A program made the position numbers and the translations under genes. A stretch of DNA of 64,000 nucleotides from Actinokineospora auranticolor (lineage in GTDB: Bacteria; Actinomycetota; Actinomycetes; Mycobacteriales; Pseudonocardiaceae). The DNA is taken from the NCBI RefSeq assembly GCF_002934265.1, contig NZ_PTIX01000006.1, positions 62,001-126,000 of the forward strand, given 5' to 3'. Position 1 is the first letter of the stretch. Each line of letters starts with the position of its first letter. Positions 33,370 to 43,900 of the stretch are shown in pieces. The notes below the pieces were generated by a model. It searched no databases. It was not told where the DNA came from and was given only the letters and a program-made list of their open reading frames with translations.

Positions 33370-34521
33370 TCAGCCCATTCGGTCAACCAGAAACAGGTGC
33401 TCATTGACGTGAATTGCACGCTGCCTCAGGTTTCGACCACCGCGGAAAGTGTTGTAGGGGATGACGATCTCGTCCACCGACCCGCGGGCGGCCAAGACCA
33501 GCTTGAGGTCCTCGATGCCGATGTACCCCTCGGCGTTGAACGAGAGCAGGATGAACCGACTGGGTAACCTGTCCAGCAGGTTGACCAGCAACCCCAACGA
33601 CCGCTTGCGAACGTTGTACTCCGAGCGATTCCAGTCAACCGGGATCCCGGAAACAGGACTGACCACAGCAGGTCGCTTGTAATCCACCAACAAGTTGAGC
33701 ATAAAATAGTTGGACCCATAGGGATGCTGGTTGTACGGCGGATCAATATACGTAAGATCCACCTCACCCACCCCTCCCCCTACCCCCATCCCCCCAACCA
33801 GGACGTTCGCATCCGACCGCGTCACCACACTCCGGGCCGCATGCAGACTCAATACCGGCGCCTCTAACCGAATCGGCTCAAGAATCCGCCGCAACGCATC
33901 CCCCGCCGCCGCCCCAAACTTCCCAATCCCAGTATTCTTGTCCTTATAGAACCCCTTAAACACCCCACTAGTATTAGCGTGCATCGAAGCCTGCGATAAC
34001 AAGGGCCCCAGCACAAGCACCCGCTCAGGCTCATCCAACCGCGCTATCTCTTGCGCAAAGAAGTCCAACCGCCGAGCATTGTCATTGGTATAGAAAACCC
34101 GCTCCCCCACCCCAATATCCCGATCATCCTGCGGCGAGTACATCTCCCGAATGAACCCGTCAACCGACTCCCCAGCATCGGCCCGCCGATTCAACTCGTC
34201 AACAACCCCAGCAACCCGCCCCGCCACCCGCCCATCCCGATCAGCCAAAAAACAAGAATTGACAACCCGCGAATACTCCTCCAGGTCATTCGCCATCACC
34301 ACAACCGAATGCCGCTTGAGCAACCGCGCGACGAACCCGCTCCCCGCGAACAGATCCAGCGTCACCAACCGACGCCCCCCAACCCGCTCCCGCACCCGCC
34401 ACACGGCCCGCTCGAGCTCAGCCCCCAAACCCCGCTTGTTGCCTATGTAGGTAATGAGCTGCCGAGACAGATACCCCGGCTCTTCCTCCCCAGCCGACGG
34501 CCCGACACCGGCCAACTCCAC
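33370..34521 (-). CDS. D12-class N6-adenine DNA methyltransferase (Dam-like)
   Basis: A 383-residue methylase with the Dam-family order: YIGNKRGLGAELERAV (motif X) near the N-terminus, LDLFAGSGFVARLLKR (motif I, SAM binding, residues 56-64), ANDLEEYSR (motif II) and TYIDPPYNQHPYG (motif IV, catalytic DPPY at about 259). It ends with YNTFRGGRNLRQRAIHVNEHL. It is larger than Dam and may recognise its own target site. The GTG start is provisional. It is divergent from the restriction operon that begins at 34942, separated by 420 bases. It is not part of the Mod/Res unit's usual gene set, so it may be an orphan or a modification partner for it. Confidence 0.88.
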   Translation of the reverse strand: MELAGVGPSAGEEEPGYLSRQLITYIGNKRGLGAELERAVWRVRERVGGRRLVTLDLFAGSGFVARLLKRHSVVVMANDLEEYSRVVNSCFLADRDGRVAGRVAGVVDELNRRADAGESVDGFIREMYSPQDDRDIGVGERVFYTNDNARRLDFFAQEIARLDEPERVLVLGPLLSQASMHANTSGVFKGFYKDKNTGIGKFGAAAGDALRRILEPIRLEAPVLSLHAARSVVTRSDANVLVGGMGVGGGVGEVDLTYIDPPYNQHPYGSNYFMLNLLVDYKRPAVVSPVSGIPVDWNRSEYNVRKRSLGLLVNLLDRLPSRFILLSFNAEGYIGIEDLKLVLAARGSVDEIVIPYNTFRGGRNLRQRAIHVNEHLFLVDRMG

Positions 34522-34941
34522 CCCGCAGCCCCCGTCCGACTCCCCACCCCGACGCGATCGTCCGCGCAGGATACGAGCGCAACCGGGCCACAGTCACTAC
34601 TCGTCTTCTTCCCAGACGTGGAACCCGCACGCACACCCCACTGGAAGAAGCGCGCCGACCCAGCCCGGAGGCGAGCGCGACCAGCCGGTTCCACGTGGAT
34701 GTGGCCCAGGGCGCGGGCCACGCCGACCACAGCCCATCAGGCACGGCGAACCGGACGCAATTCCCCGGCAGAACGCACTACACGCAATCCACATCCAGGA
34801 CGAACCCGAACCGGCACGATCGACATTCTGCGAGTGACGCGAATCCTCGCCTGCCGAACCAGGAAACCTCTAGGATCGGGTCCACGGCCATCCGTGCGGA
34901 TCCCGGCGGATGGTCAAGACTCCGGCAGCGTGAGGACTGAA
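34522..34941. other. 420-bp divergent intergenic region
   Basis: No supported gene lies here. The reading frames that run through it on both strands lack a ribosome site and show low-complexity arginine/proline translation typical of shadow frames. It must hold the promoters for the divergent methylase gene and the helicase-led restriction operon. GAGG at 34932 is the likely ribosome site of the helicase. I see no hairpin or operator worth naming. Confidence 0.6.
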
Positions 34942-37900
34942 ATGGCAGACGCAGGTGCCGATGGGCCGATCGTCAACAGCCTTCGCCGTCACCTCACCGG
35001 CGCCACCGGCGTGGACGCGCTGAGCGAGTCGTTCTCGTTGTACGTCTACGACGCGATCCTGAAAGGCGCCTCGGACATCTCGGCCCGCCTGCTACTGTGG
35101 GACGGCTCACTGGACTCGTACCCGCTCAACGGTCTGGGCAACGAGCACCGGCTCCGCTCGAGGCTGGACCAGCACCGAATCGCCAGGGACTGCGCCCAGT
35201 GGGCCAGGGAGCGACTGCAGATCCGCAGTTTGACCAAGCGCACCCGGCGCTCGTGGGTGAGCGTCAGCGGGACGTTCCCGTACGCGGTGACCGGCTCCGG
35301 TCTCGACGCTGAAGGACTCGGGTTGGTCCCGTCGGACGATCTGATCTTCCCGGAGGAGATCAGTGATATCGCCGACGCGGGCAAGCTCACAGCGAACTTC
35401 GACAAGATATGGCACAACGAGCACGCCAGCGAGGACGTGCGAGAGCGGTTCTTGGCGAAGATCGAGCTACTACACCGGGACAACACGCCGGAGTCGGTCT
35501 ACCTGCGGATTTTGATCGCGCTTTTCGCGGACTTCGTGACTGAGGTCGGCGATGAGACCGAGAACCGAGGTAGGACCGGGTTCTTCAAAACCGAGGTATG
35601 GCGCAAACTATACAAGTTCCAACGTGACGGCGTGCTCGGCGCCATCGAGAAGCTTGAGATCCACAACGGCTGCATCATCGCCGACAGCGTCGGTCTCGGC
35701 AAGACGTTCGAGGCCTTGGCAGTGATCAAGTATTACGAGCTCCGAAACAATCGCGTCCTCGTGCTGACGCCGAAGCGGCTTCGGGAAAACTGGACGATCT
35801 TTCGAGCCAACGACGCCCGCAACCCGCTGCTCGCCGACAGGTTCGCCTTCGACGTGCTCAACCACACCGACCTCAGCCGCGTCGATGGCAGGTCGGGTGA
35901 CATCGACCTGGCCCACGTCAACTGGGGCAACTACGACCTGGTCGTCGTCGACGAGTCTCACAACTTCCGGAACAACCCGCAGCTCAAGGGGCACATCACC
36001 CGATACCAGCGGCTGATGGACGAGGTCTTCAAAGCGGGGGTTCGCACGAAGGTCCTCATGCTCAGCGCCACTCCGGTCAACACCCGCTTGGCCGACCTGA
36101 AGAACCAGGTGCTCTTCGCCACCGAGGGCGTTGACGACGCCCTCGCGAGCGGCGGCATCGGCTCAATCGAGCAGACGCTGCGCAAGGCGCAGATGCGGTT
36201 CACCGCCTGGCAGAAGAGCGACGCCGCCACCAGGTCGGCCCAGTCGCTGGTCGGCGTGCTCGGCATGGACTACATCCGGCTGCTCGACCTAGTCACGATC
36301 GCCCGCTCTCGCAAGCACATCGAGAAGTACTACGGCACGGCGGACGTCGGGGACTTCCCCGAGCGGCTCGCACCGGTCAACCTCTCGCCGCCGATCGACC
36401 TCGACGGTCGGTTGATGCGACCCGAGCAGCTCAACGACGCGCTCCTCATGCTCAACCTGGCCGCATACCGGCCAACCTCCTATGTGCTGCCCAACAAGGC
36501 GAAGAAGTACGCCGAGCTCTACGACCAGCAGTTGCGCACCGGTGGCGCCCGGGTGTGGCGGCAGTCCGACCGTGACGCCAACATCGTCCACCTGGTTCGC
36601 ATCGGGCTGCTGAAGCGGCTGGAGTCGTCCGTCGCGTCGCTCACCCGCACGGTGGCGAAGGTCCTGGGCAAGGTCGAGGCGGTGATCGCCAGGGTGGAGG
36701 AGTACGACGCTACGGGCGGCAACGGTGTCTCCATCGAGAGCTTGGACAACGCGGCCGATCTCGACGAGCAAGAACTTGAGGACGTCATCGGGGGCACGCT
36801 GAAGGTGCTGCTGGCCGATATCGACCGCGCTGCTTGGCTGCAGGACCTGCGCGACGACCGGGACCGGCTGCGCGTCGTGCTGGCCGACATCGAGGCCGTC
36901 GACCCGAGCCGTGACGCCAAGCTCCTGGCGCTCAAGGACCTGCTCCGGCAGAAGGCGGTGAATCCCACCAATGCGGGAAATCGCAAGGCGCTGGTCTTCA
37001 CCGCCTACTCCGACACCGCCGACTACCTCTACTCCGAAGTGGCAAGCTGGGCACGTGATGAGCTCGGCCTGCACGTCGCGCTCATCACCGGCACGACCAA
37101 CAAGAGCACGCTGGACACGCGCAAAGATATGCACAGCCTGCTGACGGCGTTCTCCCCCCGCTCGAAAGGGGGTGATCCGGATGCCGAGCAGATCGATATC
37201 GTTATCGCCACGGACACCATTTCCGAGGGGCAGAACCTCCAGGACTGCGACATGGTCGTCAACTACGACATCCACTGGAATCCGGTCCGCATCGTGCAGC
37301 GCTTCGGCCGCGTCGACCGCCTCGGCACCACCAACAGCTCGGTGCAGCTGGTCAACTTCTGGCCGGACATCGACCTGGACACCTACATCAACCTGGAGAA
37401 ACGGGTCTCCAGCCGGATGACCCTTCTCGACGTATCGGCCACCGGTGAGGAGAACATCCTCGACGCCGAAGCGATGAACGATCTGGACTACCGCCGCAAG
37501 CAGCTTGAGCAGATGCAGAACGCGGCGCCGACGATGGAGGACCTGGCCGGGGGGCTGAGCATCACCGACCTCACACTGAGCGATTTCCGCATGGATGTCG
37601 CCGCCCGCCCGTGGCGGCAGCGCAAAAACCTGGCCGGTTGGCCTCTGGCGCTGTTCGGGGTGACCCGATTCGACCAGTCGCTCGTCGCCGACGGGCTCAC
37701 CCCGGGCGCGGTGTTCCTGCTCCGGGTTCGGGGAGACGCGATCGCGCTACCGGATTCCTACCCACTGGCGCCCCACCTGCTCGCGTACGTCAGGGATGAC
37801 GGCGTGCTGGCCCACCCCGTCGACGAGCCGAAACTCGCCCTCGACGTCCTGCGCAGGCACTGCCTGGACCGCACCGAGCCCGACGAAGCCGCGCTCGCCG

Positions 37901-38106
37901 CCTTCCACAAGGCGACCGTGGACGGCGACCGGATGGCCCATTACCGGAGCCTGCTCGACGTAGCCGTCACGGCGGCCGCCAAACAGGCGACAGAGACCGC
38001 TGTGGCCTCGCTCTTCTCGCCAGGGCCCTCGACCCTGGGGACCAGCGACGGTGCTGCCGGTCTTGACGCCATCGACGTCGTTGCCTGGTTGGCGGTGGTG
38101 CCGTGA
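34942..38106 (+). CDS. SNF2-like helicase of extended type III R-M operon
   Basis: The ATG at 34942 has GAGG six bases upstream and gives a 1054-residue protein; the longer open frame upstream is non-coding. The DEAD/SNF2 core has IADSVGLGKTFEALAVI (motif I, about 245-260), LVVVDESHNFRN (motif II, DESH at about 336), MLSATPVNTRLADL (motif III), the helicase C motifs KALVFTAYSDTADYL, VIATDTISEGQNLQDCDMVV and RIVQRFGRVDRLG (motif VI), and a C-terminal domain. It fits the large SNF2-type helicases found next to DUF4391, Mod and Res in type III-like systems (family knowledge). Its stop overlaps the DUF4391 start by four bases. Confidence 0.9.
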   Translation: MADAGADGPIVNSLRRHLTGATGVDALSESFSLYVYDAILKGASDISARLLLWDGSLDSYPLNGLGNEHRLRSRLDQHRIARDCAQWARERLQIRSLTKRTRRSWVSVSGTFPYAVTGSGLDAEGLGLVPSDDLIFPEEISDIADAGKLTANFDKIWHNEHASEDVRERFLAKIELLHRDNTPESVYLRILIALFADFVTEVGDETENRGRTGFFKTEVWRKLYKFQRDGVLGAIEKLEIHNGCIIADSVGLGKTFEALAVIKYYELRNNRVLVLTPKRLRENWTIFRANDARNPLLADRFAFDVLNHTDLSRVDGRSGDIDLAHVNWGNYDLVVVDESHNFRNNPQLKGHITRYQRLMDEVFKAGVRTKVLMLSATPVNTRLADLKNQVLFATEGVDDALASGGIGSIEQTLRKAQMRFTAWQKSDAATRSAQSLVGVLGMDYIRLLDLVTIARSRKHIEKYYGTADVGDFPERLAPVNLSPPIDLDGRLMRPEQLNDALLMLNLAAYRPTSYVLPNKAKKYAELYDQQLRTGGARVWRQSDRDANIVHLVRIGLLKRLESSVASLTRTVAKVLGKVEAVIARVEEYDATGGNGVSIESLDNAADLDEQELEDVIGGTLKVLLADIDRAAWLQDLRDDRDRLRVVLADIEAVDPSRDAKLLALKDLLRQKAVNPTNAGNRKALVFTAYSDTADYLYSEVASWARDELGLHVALITGTTNKSTLDTRKDMHSLLTAFSPRSKGGDPDAEQIDIVIATDTISEGQNLQDCDMVVNYDIHWNPVRIVQRFGRVDRLGTTNSSVQLVNFWPDIDLDTYINLEKRVSSRMTLLDVSATGEENILDAEAMNDLDYRRKQLEQMQNAAPTMEDLAGGLSITDLTLSDFRMDVAARPWRQRKNLAGWPLALFGVTRFDQSLVADGLTPGAVFLLRVRGDAIALPDSYPLAPHLLAYVRDDGVLAHPVDEPKLALDVLRRHCLDRTEPDEAALAAFHKATVDGDRMAHYRSLLDVAVTAAAKQATETAVASLFSPGPSTLGTSDGAAGLDAIDVVAWLAVVP

Positions 38107-38879
38107 GCGGGCAGCCCTCTCTCGACCCCGCGGGGCTCCTGGGTCTGCCCGAACGAGCGCGGCTCGCCGAGCGGCTCACGAAGCGGCTGCTGCGTGAGCA
38201 GGTCGGCGGCGGCGCAGGGAGCACACCGGAGAGCAGGCTCGTCGACAGGGCTGTTGTCTCGGCGCAGGTCGTCGGAATCCTCCGACCGGAAACGGTCTCG
38301 ATCCCCTCATACCGCGACCGCGATGGGACCGGCGGTCGTGAGATCTCCGACATCGCCGTCCTGCACCTGCGTTTGAACCCGAGGGTCACCCCATCCAACA
38401 GGCAGCGCCTGGTCGAGCTGGTTCAGCGGTCCATGCCCCGGCTCGTGGTGATCTTCCTCGACGGTCCGGACCTACCAGGTGAGCTGGCACTCGCTCTCAC
38501 CCACGTGAGTCGTACCGATCCCGCGAGGCAGACCTCGGTTGTCGACGCCACCATCACCGTCCCGGTTGCCGAGTTACCCAACGGAGCTCTCGACATCAAC
38601 CACCGCGACCGCACGGACCTATGGGCGCTTTATCGCGATCTGGTGCGCATCGCGGCGACCGGGGGGCAGCCCGCGTCGGCCGCGCTCGGAGCCGATGAAG
38701 CGGTGCGGTTGCGCCATAGACTCGTCGCTCTCCGGGCGGAACTCGATGCCGTCACGCGGAATGCGAAACGCGCCAAGTCGCAACAGTCGCGCATCATTTT
38801 CAACACCACGGCCAAGACGCTGCGGCAGCAAATCGCTACCGTGCGTGCTGGCCTCTACCATAGCGACTCATCGCAGTGA
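38103..38879 (+). CDS. DUF4391 protein of R-M operon
   Basis: A 258-residue protein starting at a GTG that overlaps the helicase stop (38103-38106). It has the DUF4391 pattern: LLGLPERARLAERLTKRLL near the start, VVSAQVVGILRPETVSIPSY, EISDIAVLHLRLN, VVIFLDGPDLPGELALALTH and DLWALYRDLVRIA, with a C-terminal coiled coil (LVALRAELDAVTRNAKRAKS). No catalytic motif is known to me in this family; proteins of this type accompany SNF2 helicase/Mod/Res operons. The coiled coil could bridge the helicase to Mod or Res (inference). Confidence 0.85.
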   Translation: MSGQPSLDPAGLLGLPERARLAERLTKRLLREQVGGGAGSTPESRLVDRAVVSAQVVGILRPETVSIPSYRDRDGTGGREISDIAVLHLRLNPRVTPSNRQRLVELVQRSMPRLVVIFLDGPDLPGELALALTHVSRTDPARQTSVVDATITVPVAELPNGALDINHRDRTDLWALYRDLVRIAATGGQPASAALGADEAVRLRHRLVALRAELDAVTRNAKRAKSQQSRIIFNTTAKTLRQQIATVRAGLYHSDSSQ

Positions 38880-38928
38880 TCCGGCGAGACCACCATTGCC
38901 AGTGCACGACCCCGAGAGAGACGAAGAC

Positions 38929-40932
38929 GTGACCGCGGACAGCAACCCGTTCGAGCCGATCAGCGACAAGCGCGATCATCAGGGCCCTGGAGAGGTCCAG
39001 GGCAACATCGACGCCCTCGCCCGGCTCTTCCCCGACGCCGTCGTCGACGGAAAGGTCAGTCTCGACGTCTTGGCCGATCTGATCGGTCAGCAGGCCGACC
39101 GGAGCGGTGCGGAGGGCTTCGGCCTCCGCTGGCCCGGCATGAACGAGGCCCGCAAGCTCTCGGCCCAACCGGCGACGCGGACGCTGCTCCCGCGCCAGGA
39201 CGAGTCGGTGGACTGGGACACCACCCGCAACATGGTGATCGAGGGCGACAACCTTGAGGTCCTCCGCCTGCTGCGCCGGGGCTACACCGGCGCGGTCGAC
39301 GTCATCTACATCGACCCGCCGTACAACACCGGGAACGACTTCGTCTATGACGACAAGTTCGGCGCCTCCCGCACGGAGACCGAGATGGCCGCCGGTCTCC
39401 GCGACGAGACCGGCTCGCTTGAGCACGGTGCTGCCTCCGATCTCGCGGCTGATCGTCGGGCCGGGGCCTCTCGCCATTCCAAGTGGCTCTCGATGATGTA
39501 CCCCCGCCTGCTATTGGCCCATCATCTCCTCAAGGAGACAGGCGTGATCATCGTCGCGATCGATGACACAGAGAACGCGCGCCTGAAACTCCTGACCGAC
39601 CGGATCTTCGGGGCGGAGAACTACATCGCCAACGTGGTCTGGCAAGGCGGACGCAAAAATGACTCAAGGTACGTTTCCGTCGGCCATGACTACATGCTGA
39701 TATACGCGAAGAATGAGCGCAGCCTGAAGGAGAAGGGCGTGCTGTGGCGCGAACCGCGCCAGGCTGACGAGACGACCCTCAAGGCATCACAACAGGCCTG
39801 GCTGGAGTCGGGAAAAAAGCCCGAAGAAGCCACCCGCCTGATGAAAAAGTGGATTTCTTCCCTGCCCGCAGGCCATCCCGCCAAGGAAAACAATCGATTC
39901 TACGAGTTTGAATCGGACGGTCGGGTGTACCGCAAGCGGGATATCTCCTGGCCCGGCGGCGGCGGGCCGCGCTATGACGTGCTCCACCCGGTCACCGGCT
40001 TGCCCGTTCGAGTACCCGCGCGCGGGTGGATCTACTCGAAGCCGGAAAGGATGCAGCAGGACATCGATAACGGGCTGATAGTCTGGGGCAAGGACCACAC
40101 TGAGTTCATCAACCGCAAGACCTACCTCGACTCGGATGACGGAGCGGTGCCCACTTCCGTGTTCGAACGCAAGCGAACGAGCTCGTCGAAAGCGCTCGAC
40201 CAGCTGCTCGGCGAAGGAGTATTCGAGTACCCCAAAGATAAGGATGTCGTCGCGCGATGGATCAACCTCGCCGCAGCGGGTAACTCTGACGCGCTCGTTC
40301 TCGACTTCTTCGCCGGTTCCGGTTCGACCGGTCACGCGGTGATGGACCTCAATGCCGCCGACGGCGGCAACCGGCGCTATATCCTGGTCCAGCTCGACGA
40401 GCCAGTCAAAAAGGACGGTTACGCGACGATCGCCGACATCACACGCGAGCGACTACGGCGCGCGGGCGCGCAAATCGCACAGCAAGGAACGCTGGACGCG
40501 CAGGGCATAGATACCGGCTTCCGCTCCTACAAGCTGGCTGACTCCAACGTCAAACCCTGGGACGGGACAGCCGAGCTCGACCTGCTCGATTCCGTCGACA
40601 ACCTCGTCAGCGGCCGCAGCACAGACGATCTCCTGGTGGAGATGATGCTGCGGCTGGGCATCGATCTGGTGACACCGGTTGCGACCAGGAAGGTCGCCGA
40701 GTCCACCCTCTACAGCCTTGCAGGCACGCTCTACGCGTTCTTCGGTGGCGATCTGGACGCCGCGAAGGCGGACGAGGTCGCGAGAGCGATCATCGCGTGG
40801 CGGGACGAGGACCCGGTTGACTCCGACGTGACCGTCGTGGTCCTCGACACGGGTTTCCGCGACTCCAGCGCCAAACTGAACCTCGCCGCGGCGCTGCGGC
40901 AGGCCGGTGTCACGACCCTGCGCAGCATCTGA
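38929..40932 (+). CDS. Type III R-M modification methyltransferase (Mod)
   Basis: A 667-residue beta-class N6-adenine DNA methylase. The catalytic motif IV (VIYIDPPYNTGNDFVYDD, about 125-140) precedes the SAM-binding motif I (LDFFAGSGSTGHAVMDLN, about 457-474), the order of beta-class type III Mod subunits. MVIEGDNLEVLRLL before motif IV and KWLSMMYPRLLLAHHLLKET after it are also typical. The middle ~200 residues would form the target-recognition region and cannot be assigned a site. The GTG at 38929 is provisional; GTG 38902 is also in frame. It lies 49 bases after DUF4391 and eight bases before Res. Confidence 0.93.
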   Translation: MTADSNPFEPISDKRDHQGPGEVQGNIDALARLFPDAVVDGKVSLDVLADLIGQQADRSGAEGFGLRWPGMNEARKLSAQPATRTLLPRQDESVDWDTTRNMVIEGDNLEVLRLLRRGYTGAVDVIYIDPPYNTGNDFVYDDKFGASRTETEMAAGLRDETGSLEHGAASDLAADRRAGASRHSKWLSMMYPRLLLAHHLLKETGVIIVAIDDTENARLKLLTDRIFGAENYIANVVWQGGRKNDSRYVSVGHDYMLIYAKNERSLKEKGVLWREPRQADETTLKASQQAWLESGKKPEEATRLMKKWISSLPAGHPAKENNRFYEFESDGRVYRKRDISWPGGGGPRYDVLHPVTGLPVRVPARGWIYSKPERMQQDIDNGLIVWGKDHTEFINRKTYLDSDDGAVPTSVFERKRTSSSKALDQLLGEGVFEYPKDKDVVARWINLAAAGNSDALVLDFFAGSGSTGHAVMDLNAADGGNRRYILVQLDEPVKKDGYATIADITRERLRRAGAQIAQQGTLDAQGIDTGFRSYKLADSNVKPWDGTAELDLLDSVDNLVSGRSTDDLLVEMMLRLGIDLVTPVATRKVAESTLYSLAGTLYAFFGGDLDAAKADEVARAIIAWRDEDPVDSDVTVVVLDTGFRDSSAKLNLAAALRQAGVTTLRSI

Positions 40933-40939
40933 GGTCGGC

Positions 40940-43900
40940 ATGAAGTTCACCTTCGAGGCCAACCTCGACTACCAGCGCGCCGCCATCAACGCCGTCACCG
41001 ATCTCTTCCGCGGGCAAGATTCGCTCACCGGCCAGTTCACCGTCCAAGCCCGCAAGATCAGCGACGTCCCCGCGCTGCCCGGGTTGGACGAAGCCGAGTC
41101 GGGCGAGGGCACCCTCGGCATCGGCAACCGGCTACGCCTGCACACCGACGTCATCCTGGCCAATCTGCACATGGTGCAGGACCGCGCGGGCCTGGCCCAC
41201 GACGAGCAGCTCACGTCGCTCAACTTCACGATCGAGATGGAAACCGGCACCGGCAAGACCTACGTCTACCTGCGCACGATCCACGAGCTGCACAAGCTCT
41301 ACGGGTTCACGAAGTTCGTCGTCGTGGTGCCCTCCGTCGCCATCAGCGAAGGCGTGACCACCTCGATCGCCTTGCTGCACGAGCATTTCGAGGCGCTCTA
41401 CCCCGGCCAGCGGCTCTCCTCGTTCCGGCTAGACGGCGGCAACCTCTCGCGGGTGCGCTCCTTCGCCACCTCATCCGGCATCGAGGTGCTGATCACCACC
41501 GCTGCCGCGGTCAACAAGGCCACCAACAAGGTGCACCAGCAGGTGGAGGACCTCGGCTTCGAGATCCCGATGGACCTGATCCGCGCCACGCGCCCCATGG
41601 TCATCGTCGACGAGCCGCAGAGCGTCTACGGCGATGACGGCAACCCGCGCAAGGCGAAGGGGGCGGGCCGCGTCGCCATTGAGGGGCGCGCGCCGAGCCG
41701 GGACGACAACACCGTCGGCAGGCAATCTTTGGCGAAGGGCATGCACGCCACGGCGGTACTGCGCTACTCCGCGACACATCCCCGGCACGACAAGGCGAAC
41801 CTCGTCTATCGCCTGGATGCGATCGCCGCGTACGAGCAGGCTCTGGTCAAGCAGATCGAGGTCGACTCCCTGGTCACCGAGGCCAACGGCACCGCACCGT
41901 ACGTCCGCCTGCTCCAGACCAAGCGCACCGCTTCCGCGCTGAAGGCCAGGTTGGAGCTCGACGTCGAGGTCGGCAGCCAGATCAAGCGCAAGGCGGTCGA
42001 CGTACCCGTCGGGGCCAACCTCGAGGATGTGACCGGTCGCGCTCGCTACCGCCACCTCACCCTCGACGCGATCAGCGTGGTCCCCGGGGCGGAGTCGGTG
42101 CGCTTCGGGGACCTTGTCGAGCTGAGGGTCCACGATGCCGTCGGTGCCGAGATCACCGTCGATGAGCGCGCCCGGCAGATGATCGCCCAGACGATCCGGC
42201 AGCATCTGCGCAAGGAGCAGGAGTTCGCCGTCGCAGGCAGGGCGATCAAAGTGCTCAGCCTCCTCTTCGTGGACTCGGTCGCGAAGTACCGCGTCTACGA
42301 CGACAACGGTGACGCCCAACCGGGCGAGTACGCGCAGGTGTTCGAGGAGGAATACGCGAAGGTCTCCGCCGAGCCGGAGTTCCGCAGCCTGCTGGGGGGC
42401 GATCCCGCCGACGCGGTCGCGGCTCGCGCCCACCAGGGGTACTTCTCCATCGACCGGTCCAAAGGCAGGTCCGAGCGGCTCGTGGACACCTCGGAGACCA
42501 ACGACAGGGGGCGCCAGCAGGCGAGCCTGGCCTACGAGCAGATCATGAAGGACAAGGTCGGGTTGACCACTCCCGGTTCCCCGATCCGCTTCGTCTTCAC
42601 GCACTCCGCGCTGCAGGAGGGCTGGGACAACCCGAACGTGTTCCAGATCTGCGTGCTGCGCACCATGGGCACCGAGCGGTGGCGGCGGCAGAGCATCGGC
42701 CGTGGCCTGCGTATCTGCATCGACGGCAGCGGTAAGCGCGTGCCCGGCTTCGACGTCAACCGTCTCACCGTGATCGCGAACGAGTCGTACGAGGAGTTCG
42801 CCGAGCAGCTCCAGCGCGAGCTCGCCGATGATCTCGGCATCGAGTTCGGCCGGGTGACCATCGACGGCTTCGCGCGCCTCACCCACAAACCCACGCCCGG
42901 TGCCCAACCGGTGCCGGTCGGGGACGAGATCGCCCGAGCCCTGTTCAACGCACTGGTCGCAGCCCGATACGTCACACCCTCCGGCAAGGGCGTCGCCAAG
43001 GTCGAGGACAGCCTGCGTGAGGCCGTCGCAGGCGACACCGAGGAGCTGCGCGCGCTCGTCGCGGCGGCGGTTCCCGGCGTTACGGCCCGGTACGTGGTCC
43101 AGCGCCTCATCAAGCGGCTCGTCAAGCCGATCGATATCAGGAAAGCAGGCGACCGGGTTTCCGTCCCCGTGGTCGGCGAGCGCCTGGAGAGCCCGGAGTT
43201 CCAGGCGCTGTGGGAGCGGATCAAGCACCGCACCCAATTCCGCGTCAGCGTCGAGGAATCCGGGCTGCAGGCGGCCATCGTCTCGGCTCTGCGCGCCCTG
43301 CCCCCCGTGCCGGACCGCAAAGGGGTGTGGGAGACCACCGTCGTCAACGACATCGACCAAGGCGGCCTGCGGAGCACCACCATGCGCACCGAGCGGATCG
43401 ATGTGGCCTACGCGGATCGCGACGACCTCCCGGACATCCTGTCGGTCCTCGCCGACCGTACCCAACTCACCCGCCGGACACTCGCCCAAGCACTGACCGA
43501 GTCGGGCACGCTGGCGCAGTTCCGAAAGAACCCGCAGGTCTACGTCGACCACGCGACCCAAGTGATCAACAGCGCGAAGGAACAGCTGCTCGTCGCCGGT
43601 CTCCGGTACGAACTCGTCGACGCCACCAGGCCTGAGGCCGCTCGCCAGCACCCGCTCTCGATCTTCGCCGAGGCCGACCTCACCGGCTACACCGGCCCGA
43701 ACGGGAACGTCGTCACCGGGGACGACGGCGAACTCATCTCCTTCGACACCAAGTCGCCGTACAAGTACATCGTCGTCGACTCCGCCGTCGAGCGCGCCTT
43801 CGCCATGGCGCTCAAGCAGCGGACTGACGTCCGGACCTTCGTCAAGCTGCCTGCGGCATTCACAATTCCGACGCCACTAGGCGACTACAACCCGGACTGG

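Noticed and set aside
34051..34941. Upstream extension of the helicase reading frame
   Set aside because: Low-complexity Arg/Pro sequence antisense to the methylase gene; the ATG at 34942 with GAGG is the sound start.
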